Below are positions 58,804 through 64,000 of a stretch of DNA of 64,000 bases, piece by piece. The stretch covers positions 23,595 through 87,594 of the forward strand of contig CAVVPU010000136.1 in assembly GCA_963750015.1 (NCBI GenBank), given 5' to 3'. The stretch's first letter is position 1; each line of letters starts with the position of its first letter. The DNA is from CAVVNC01 sp963750015. GTDB lineage: Bacteria; Desulfobacterota; Syntrophorhabdia; Syntrophorhabdales; WCHB1-27. The position numbers were made by a program, and so were the translations under genes. The notes under the pieces are model-generated. The model had not been told where the DNA came from, did not search any database, and saw only the letters and a list, made by a program, of their open reading frames with translations.

Positions 58804-59951
58804 AGATCCTCTACCTCGACCCCGTCTTGGGCATAAGCGGCGACATGGCCATCAGCGCCCTCATCGACGCGGGATGTCCCTTCGACCTGCTTTTAGAGAT
58901 GCTGGGCCAATTGCCTGTGGAGCTGCCCTCCATACAAACGGAAAGGAAGCGCAAAGGGGCCATAGAAGGCACCTACCTTCGCATCGGCCACAGCCATACC
59001 CACCTTTCGGTGGCACAGATGCGGGAAATGATGTCGAGCCTCGAGGTGGAGCAGAGGGTAAAGGCGGATGCCTTGGGCATCCTCGAGGTGCTCGTCGACG
59101 CCGAGGCAAAGGCTCACGGGGTGGCAAGGGAAGAGGTCCATTTCCATGAGCTTTCCCATATAGATACGATCATCGACGTGCTCTGCGTGGCCCGGGCCGT
59201 GGCTTACTTCAATATAGACAAGGTGCTCTGCGGCCCCATACCCCAGGGCAGAGGTCTCATAAAAACCGCCCACGGTATCATGCCTAACCCGCCACCCGCG
59301 ACAACCGAGCTCCTCACCGGGTTCGACGTCGTCTTCCTCGACGAAGAAAAGGAGCTGACCACTCCGACGGGGGCTGCCATCGTCAGGTATTACGTGAAGA
59401 AGCAGGCACGAATGCCCTTCACGATCGAAGGCCATGGGTACGGCTTCGGCACTTTCGAGCCCGAATCAAGGCCGAATGTGCTGCGGGTCTTCATCGGCGA
59501 GGCCCCGGACCTTCCCATCGACGAAGAAGTGTGGGTGATAGAAGCGGACATGGACGACATGGAGACCGAGTACATAGGGGTCGTGGCAGAACGGATACGT
59601 CAGGCCGGCGCCCTCGACGTGCTTTACTTCCCCGTCCAGATGAAAAAGGGCAGAGCCGGCTTACGCCTGTCAATCATTACCCATCAGCCCGCCCTGGCGG
59701 GCCTCGTCGATATGGTCCTCAAAGAGACGACGACCTTCGGCTTGAGGTTCAGACCGGAGTTCAGGAGCGTCCTGGACAGAAGGATCGAGAAGAAAGAGAC
59801 TTCCTTCGGACAGGTGACGATGAAGGTGGGCTTCGACAGATCGGGGAACAGGGTCAAGGCCCATCTCGAATTCGAAGACGTCAGGCGCATAGCCGATGAG
59901 CGGGGGATAGCCTACGGTAGCCTCTTAGACGCCCTTAAGAAAGAACTTTAG
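58800..59951 (+). CDS. larC: Nickel insertase LarC (single frame)
   Basis: 383 residues from ATG 58800: ILYLDPVLGISGDMAISAL, VHFHELSHIDTIIDVL, GRGLIKTAHGIMPNPPPATTELL and EADMDDMETEYI. LarC inserts nickel into the pincer cofactor. In some lactobacilli it is made by frameshifting between larC1 and larC2; here it is one continuous frame. LarE, the sulphur donor, and the nickel-pincer enzyme are not in the window. Convergent with the next gene (27-bp overlap). Confidence 0.9.
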   Translation: MKILYLDPVLGISGDMAISALIDAGCPFDLLLEMLGQLPVELPSIQTERKRKGAIEGTYLRIGHSHTHLSVAQMREMMSSLEVEQRVKADALGILEVLVDAEAKAHGVAREEVHFHELSHIDTIIDVLCVARAVAYFNIDKVLCGPIPQGRGLIKTAHGIMPNPPPATTELLTGFDVVFLDEEKELTTPTGAAIVRYYVKKQARMPFTIEGHGYGFGTFEPESRPNVLRVFIGEAPDLPIDEEVWVIEADMDDMETEYIGVVAERIRQAGALDVLYFPVQMKKGRAGLRLSIITHQPALAGLVDMVLKETTTFGLRFRPEFRSVLDRRIEKKETSFGQVTMKVGFDRSGNRVKAHLEFEDVRRIADERGIAYGSLLDALKKEL

Positions 59952-60218
59952 ATCTTTGAAGACGCCGGGCTTGATGGCCCGCTCGATCCTGCCGAGCATA
60001 TCTGCCTTCATGTACTTCAATTGGGCGAACCACAGGTGGTCGTTCACCTCCACGTAGAGCACGTTGCCGCTCACCCGTGCAGGCTTGGTATGGGCCGCAA
60101 GCTTCGCCCCCACGATAGCTTCCCATTGGCCGAAGATACTGTATGCCTCGATATCGTCGGTAAAGTCCTTCTGCCTCATGACCGATTCGAGGACTTTCTT
60201 GAGGGGGGTAAAGGCCAT
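59925..60218 (-). CDS. DUF721 / DciA-like protein
   Basis: 97 residues from ATG 60218, behind AGGAGAAG. The pattern VLESVMRQKDF, FGQWEAIVGAKLAAHTKPARV, LYVEVNDHLWFAQLKYMK matches DUF721, whose better-known member DciA loads the replicative helicase. A short example without a long C-terminal tail, so a DciA role is uncertain. Confidence 0.75.
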   Translation of the reverse strand: MAFTPLKKVLESVMRQKDFTDDIEAYSIFGQWEAIVGAKLAAHTKPARVSGNVLYVEVNDHLWFAQLKYMKADMLGRIERAIKPGVFKDLKFFLKGV

Positions 60219-60284
60219 AAATCGATTCTTCTCCTGGTGGGGAGAGTATAGCACAGACAGTCACCGCGGGGGAACAAACGCCCC

Positions 60285-60839
60285 TTACGAGTTTCTTTCC
60301 ACCCAGGCGGCGAAGGCCTTCATAAAGCCCGCGAGAAAATCACGGGTCTTCACATCGCTGATGGATCCCTTCGCATCGAAGAGTTGGGCCGCGCCCCCTA
60401 CATAGGCCTCGGGCTGCTGCATGACCGGCACATTGAGGAATACGAGGGATTGCCTCAAGTGATGGTTTGCGCCGAAGCCGCCGATGTTCCCTGGGGAGAC
60501 GCTCATCACCGCACCCGGCTTTCGGTCCCAGATACTCTTGCCGTAAGGCCGCGAACCGACGTCTATCGCGTTCTTCAGCGCGCCCGGGACCGAACGGTTG
60601 TATTCCGGCGTCACGAACAGCACGCCGTCGAACCCCGACATATGCTGTCTGAAGGTTGTCCACTCGGCGCACGGCCTTCCTTCATCGTCAAGGTCCTGGT
60701 TGTAGAGAGGAAGACCGCCGATCTCCACGATCTCCGGCTTCAATGCTTCGGGAGCGAGCGCGATAAGCGCGTGTGCCATCTTACGGTTATAGGATTCCTT
60801 GCGAAGACTTCCTACGAGAACTGCGATTTTCTTGGCCAT
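60285..60839 (-). CDS. NADPH-dependent FMN reductase
   Basis: 184 residues of the flavodoxin-like family: VLVGSLRKESYNRKMA (phosphate loop of FMN), VTPEYNRSVPGALKNAIDV, and GGFGANHHLRQSL. ChrR/azoreductase-like, reducing FMN or quinones with NAD(P)H. Single gene, no operon partners. Confidence 0.9.
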   Translation of the reverse strand: MAKKIAVLVGSLRKESYNRKMAHALIALAPEALKPEIVEIGGLPLYNQDLDDEGRPCAEWTTFRQHMSGFDGVLFVTPEYNRSVPGALKNAIDVGSRPYGKSIWDRKPGAVMSVSPGNIGGFGANHHLRQSLVFLNVPVMQQPEAYVGGAAQLFDAKGSISDVKTRDFLAGFMKAFAAWVERNS

Positions 60840-60995
60840 TTTCCATGCTCCTCTTCCATATCCTCAAATTCTTACCCGATTATAAAATTATTATAGCCGG
60901 ATTTTGCGTGATTTGCAGACATTTAGAGCATTACGCAGAGTAAAGTGACGATTGAGCGGGCGCGGCCATTCCTTGAGGGTGGCACTGCTTCTTCC

Positions 60996-61034
60996 TAAGA
61001 ATAGGTCTTATAGGACTTATACGACCTATTCTTA
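60996..61034. repeat. Palindromic 9-bp periodic repeat
   Basis: TAAGAATAGGTC (60996-61007) pairs perfectly with GACCTATTCTTA (61023-61034). Inside runs ATAGGTCTT-ATAGGACTT-ATACGACCT, three 9-base units with the form ATAnGnCnT. I recall such units in interspersed repeats of environmental genomes. Confidence 0.6.
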
Positions 61035-61089
61035 AAAGTTCGAAAAGAGGTTGAAAGGGGAATCAATTCTGCGGAACGCTTAGTCGAAG

Positions 61090-61130
61090 AATGAGGAAGG
61101 GCCGGCCCGCGCGACCGGCCCTTCCTCATT
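61090..61130. repeat. Perfect 16-bp inverted repeat
   Basis: AATGAGGAAGGGCCGG (61090-61105) against CCGGCCCTTCCTCATT (61115-61130), nine-base loop. No T-run on either side. It might end transcripts or act as a structural element; not a standard terminator. Confidence 0.6.
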
Positions 61131-61156
61131 GAAGATGCAAATGGGGCACTATAGGG

Positions 61157-61185
61157 TTGATGAACGGTGCGATATTTCTTATAAT
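61157..61185 (+). promoter_or_regulatory. Promoter of gltX-smc
   Basis: TTGATG (61157-61162), 17 bp spacer, TATAAT (61180-61185), 22 bases before ATG 61208. Confidence 0.75.
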
Positions 61186-61207
61186 CTCCACCGGGAGAAA
61201 CAAGACA

Positions 61208-62599
61208 ATGATAAGAACACGATTCGCACCGAGTCCTACCGGAAACCTGCACATAGGGGGGGCGCGCACCGCCCTTTTCAACTGGCTCTACGCCCGCCAT
61301 CAGGGCGGCTCGTTCATACTCAGGATCGAGGATACTGACCGGGAACGATCCAAGGACGAGTATACCAAGGATATCCTTGACGGCCTAGCATGGCTCGGCA
61401 TCACCTACGACGGACCCCTCGCCTTCCAGAGCCAGCGCTCCGAGGTTTACAAGGAGAATGCCTATCGGCTCCTCGTCGAGGGCCATGCCTACAAGTGCTA
61501 TTGCACTCCCGAAGAACTCGACGAGAAGAGGAAAACGGCCATGGCGGAGGGCAAGAAGCCTTCCTACGACAGGACGTGTAGGGAGCGCGCACAGGAGTAT
61601 GCTGACAAGCCCTTCGTCATCCGCTTCAGGACGCCTTTGACCGGCATCATCACCTTCGACGACCTGGTGCGCGGCCGGATTTCATTCCAGGCGGAAGAGC
61701 TGGATGATCTCATTATATACAGGAGCGACGACACGCCCACGTACAATTTCACGGTGGTGGTCGATGATGCCCTCATGGGGGTCACCGATGTGCTCAGGGG
61801 CGATGACCACATCAACAACACTCCGCGTCAGATCCTCATGTATGAGGCCCTCGGCTTCGAAGTACCCAGATTCGGCCACATGCCCCTGATCCACGGAAAG
61901 GACAAGGCCCGTCTATCGAAAAGACACGGGGCAGCTTCCCTTCTCGAATACAGAGAGGATGGGTTTCTCGCAGAGGCCCTCATGAACTACCTCGCGAGAC
62001 TCGGGTGGGCCCACGGCGACGACGAGATATTCTCGGCCTCCGAGCTTATCGAGAAGTTCGACATAAAGAACGTGGGCCGCTCGCCCGCCATCTTCGATAT
62101 GGACAAACTCCTCTGGCTCAACGGCCACTACATAAAGACCATCCCCCTGGAGGAGATTGTCGACCGCTTCATCCCCTTCGTCGAAAAGATGGGATATGCT
62201 GCGGGCGACCGTGACAAACTGCTCAGGATAGTCACCATACTGAAGGAACGGGCCAAGACCCTCAAGGAGATGGCCCGGATGGCAGAGTACTTCTTCACCG
62301 ATGATGTCGAATACGAGCCCAAGGCAAGGGAAAAATTCCTCAACCCCGCCACCAGGCCCGTTTTGGAGCGATTCCGGGAGGAATTCTCCCGTCTTACAAG
62401 TCTCGACGAACCGGCCCAGCGGGCCGTGGTGGAATCCATGGCGACCGATCTAGGCAAGAAGGTCGTAGAGATCATCCAGCCCGTAAGGGTTTCCTTATCG
62501 GGCAGGGAAGTGACTCCGGGAATCTTCGAAGTCATAGAGATTCTAGGGCGGGACGCGGTCGAAAGAAGAATCGGAAGGGCGATCGCCTCCATCAAATGA
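61208..62599 (+). CDS. gltX: Glutamyl-tRNA synthetase
   Basis: 463 residues from ATG 61208 with GGGAGA ahead. Class I signatures FAPSPTGNLHIGGAR and KARLSKRHG; zinc-type cysteines CYCTPEE. Charges tRNA-Glu. The frame continues 51 bases upstream to 61157, but that would cross the promoter. ATGA overlap with smc. Confidence 0.95.
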   Translation: MIRTRFAPSPTGNLHIGGARTALFNWLYARHQGGSFILRIEDTDRERSKDEYTKDILDGLAWLGITYDGPLAFQSQRSEVYKENAYRLLVEGHAYKCYCTPEELDEKRKTAMAEGKKPSYDRTCRERAQEYADKPFVIRFRTPLTGIITFDDLVRGRISFQAEELDDLIIYRSDDTPTYNFTVVVDDALMGVTDVLRGDDHINNTPRQILMYEALGFEVPRFGHMPLIHGKDKARLSKRHGAASLLEYREDGFLAEALMNYLARLGWAHGDDEIFSASELIEKFDIKNVGRSPAIFDMDKLLWLNGHYIKTIPLEEIVDRFIPFVEKMGYAAGDRDKLLRIVTILKERAKTLKEMARMAEYFFTDDVEYEPKAREKFLNPATRPVLERFREEFSRLTSLDEPAQRAVVESMATDLGKKVVEIIQPVRVSLSGREVTPGIFEVIEILGRDAVERRIGRAIASIK

Positions 62600-64000
62600 A
62601 GCTGACTTCCCTCGAACTCCTGGGCTTCAAGTCGTTCCTCAACCGAACCACGTTTCGATTCAACGAGGGCGTCACCTGTATCGTCGGGCCGAACGGCTGC
62701 GGCAAAAGCAACATCGTCGACGCCATCGCCTGGGTCCTCGGGGAAAGGGGCACCAAGTCTCTCCGGGTAAAGGAGATGGGGGACGTCATTTTCCATGGAA
62801 GTGACTCCAAGAAACAGGTGAATGTCGCCGAGGTGACCCTGGGGCTGGAAAACGGCGAGAAGGAATATTTCATCAAGAGGCGCATCTACCGCGACGGCAC
62901 GAACGAATACTTTCTCAACGCCGAAACGGTCCGCCTCAAGGACATACAGGATTTCTTGCTCGGCACCGGCATAGGCCTCCACTCCTACGCCATCATAGAG
63001 CAGGGCAATATCGAATACTTCACCCAGATGAAGCCCCACGAGCGCAGGATCGTCGTAGAGGAGACGAGCGGGATCACGCGGTTCGAGGAAAAGAAAAGGG
63101 ATGCTTTCGCACGGATGGAAGAGGTAAAGGTGAACCTCGACCGGGTGGAGGATATCCAGCGCGAGGTGAAATCGGCCCTCGAAAAGGCCGAGGAGGAATC
63201 GGGAAGGCTCAAGGTCTATAACGGGCTCAAGGAAAGGCTTCGTGAGATCGACATAGCCCTGTTGACAGACGGATACGTGAAGCTTTCGAGACGGGAGACG
63301 CGGCTCAAAGAGAGAATGGAGGGCCTCGCCGGGGAGATGGAGAAGGGCCGGATCGCGCGAGAGGCGATGCGTGAAAAGATAGCGACGAAGGAGGAGGAGA
63401 TTGCCGCCTCCGACAAAGTCACGCGCCAGCTCGAGCTCGACATACAGGGCAAGGAAAAGGATATGGAGAGCCGCCTCCTCGAGCTCAATTACCTCGACGG
63501 CGAAAAGAGGAGGCTCGATGCGACGGGCCGGGACCTCCGGACCGAGGTGGATAGGCTTTCGCAGAAAATCGATGCTCACAAAAAGGAGATCGAAGGCCTC
63601 CTGACCTCGAACGAGACAGAGAAGGCTCGCCTGAAGCGGATGGAGGAGGAAGGCGTAAGTCTTGCAGCCCGCAGGGAAGAGTTGAGGCGCATGCGGGAAA
63701 GGATCGAGCACGAAGGCGAGGAAGAGAGAAACCGGCTCTTCGGGGTCATGACACGGCTCACCGAAATCAGAAACAGCATCCTCGACAGGCAGCGAATAGA
63801 TAAGGAGCGGCTGGCCCGCAAGCAAAGACGACTCGAGGAGGAGAGGCTCCTCAAAGAGAGGTTGGCCGGTCTCGAGACAAAGCTCTCTACCGTGCAGGAG
63901 CGGCTGGGCAAGGAAAGGGAAGAACTCACGGCCATCGAATCGGAAGAATCTGCCCTGTCCGCCCGATACGATAGGATGAATGGCGAGATTATCGGTCTGC
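62596..64000 (+). CDS. smc: Chromosome segregation protein SMC, N-terminal part
   Basis: Open to the right edge; at least 468 residues seen. Walker A GPNGCGKSNIVDAIAW near residue 31, then the head domain (LRVKEMGDVIFHGS, IEQGNIEYFTQMKPHERR, EETSGITRFEEKKRDA) and a long coiled coil rich in E, K, R and L. SMC condenses and separates chromosomes with ScpAB. Starts inside the gltX stop. Confidence 0.93.
   Translation, partial: MKLTSLELLGFKSFLNRTTFRFNEGVTCIVGPNGCGKSNIVDAIAWVLGERGTKSLRVKEMGDVIFHGSDSKKQVNVAEVTLGLENGEKEYFIKRRIYRDGTNEYFLNAETVRLKDIQDFLLGTGIGLHSYAIIEQGNIEYFTQMKPHERRIVVEETSGITRFEEKKRDAFARMEEVKVNLDRVEDIQREVKSALEKAEEESGRLKVYNGLKERLREIDIALLTDGYVKLSRRETRLKERMEGLAGEMEKGRIAREAMREKIATKEEEIAASDKVTRQLELDIQGKEKDMESRLLELNYLDGEKRRLDATGRDLRTEVDRLSQKIDAHKKEIEGLLTSNETEKARLKRMEEEGVSLAARREELRRMRERIEHEGEEERNRLFGVMTRLTEIRNSILDRQRIDKERLARKQRRLEEERLLKERLAGLETKLSTVQERLGKEREELTAIESEESALSARYDRMNGEIIGL

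Larger units (their letters stand above)
60840..61207. other. Intergenic region before gltX
   Basis: 368 bases without a gene, holding a 9-bp periodic palindrome (60996-61034), a 16-bp inverted repeat (61090-61130) and the gltX promoter, each listed separately. Confidence 0.6.

Noticed and set aside
62128..63825. 565-codon minus-strand open frame opposite gltX/smc
   Set aside because: Antisense shadow of two well-identified genes.

Overview
The window reads as a chromosome segment of a strictly anaerobic, moderately GC-rich Gram-negative bacterium, most likely a deltaproteobacterial (Desulfobacterota) lineage of the syntrophic or respiratory kind. The signs are two electron-transfer-flavoprotein (ETF) modules, one with FixC/FixX and one with a DUF224-type membrane Fe-S oxidoreductase, a tetrahaem class III cytochrome c beside a system II cytochrome maturation pair (ResB/CcsA), a PPi-type phosphofructokinase, a cytosolic reductive-dehalogenase-like protein, and Tol-Pal/CpoB and outer-membrane-factor genes. 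The genus is inference. Nothing here looks like a prophage, transposon or CRISPR locus; the window is mainly conserved core genome.

Layout. 1-3.6 kb: the 3' end of a phenylacetate-CoA-ligase-like gene, two tiny proteins, phosphofructokinase and a short RodZ-like HTH protein. 3.8-7.2 kb: etfB-etfA-fixC-fixX. 7.4-12 kb: phoH-pgpH-ybeY-lnt. 12.2-17.1 kb (minus): GNAT, then hrcA-grpE-dnaJ without dnaK, then rmuC. 17.4-21.3 kb: a metal-binding protein, cytochrome c3, resB-ccsA, purQ and an IHF/HU gene. 21.7-26 kb: lipoprotein, frameshifted lysR, tolB-pal-cpoB. 26-39.8 kb (minus): the classic tRNA-Thr/Tyr/Gly/Thr-tuf-rpmG-tRNA-Trp-secE-nusG-rplKAJL-rpoBC block. 40-42 kb: cysteine-rich small proteins, rplM-rpsI, hemerythrin. 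42-46.2 kb (minus): etfB-etfA(ferredoxin fused)-EMO-like oxidoreductase. 46.3-49 kb: tatA, folK, transaldolase, reductive-dehalogenase-like protein. 49-52.9 kb (minus): methyltransferase, hydrolase, a rhodanese with an in-frame TGA, outer membrane factor. 53.1-60 kb: ffh-rpsP-khpA-rimM-trmD-RNA methyltransferase-rplS-rnhB-yraN-larB-larC. 60-64 kb: dciA-like, FMN reductase, gltX and the start of smc.

How it fits together. The two ETF modules would pass electrons from acyl-CoA dehydrogenases or NADH to the quinone pool; the cytochrome c3 and ResB/CcsA serve periplasmic electron transfer. The remainder is translation, transcription, protein folding and envelope maintenance.

Most notable: a secreted rhodanese whose frame continues through a TGA placed where relatives often carry a second loop cysteine, followed at SECIS-like distance by a perfect hairpin (candidate selenoprotein, 50930-51340). 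Also notable are single-base frameshifts in rpoB, nusG and lysR, each repaired by deleting one base. Because rpoB and nusG are essential, these most likely mark consensus errors in the assembly rather than biology. The rpoBC terminator is embedded inside the coding region of the convergent cpoB gene.
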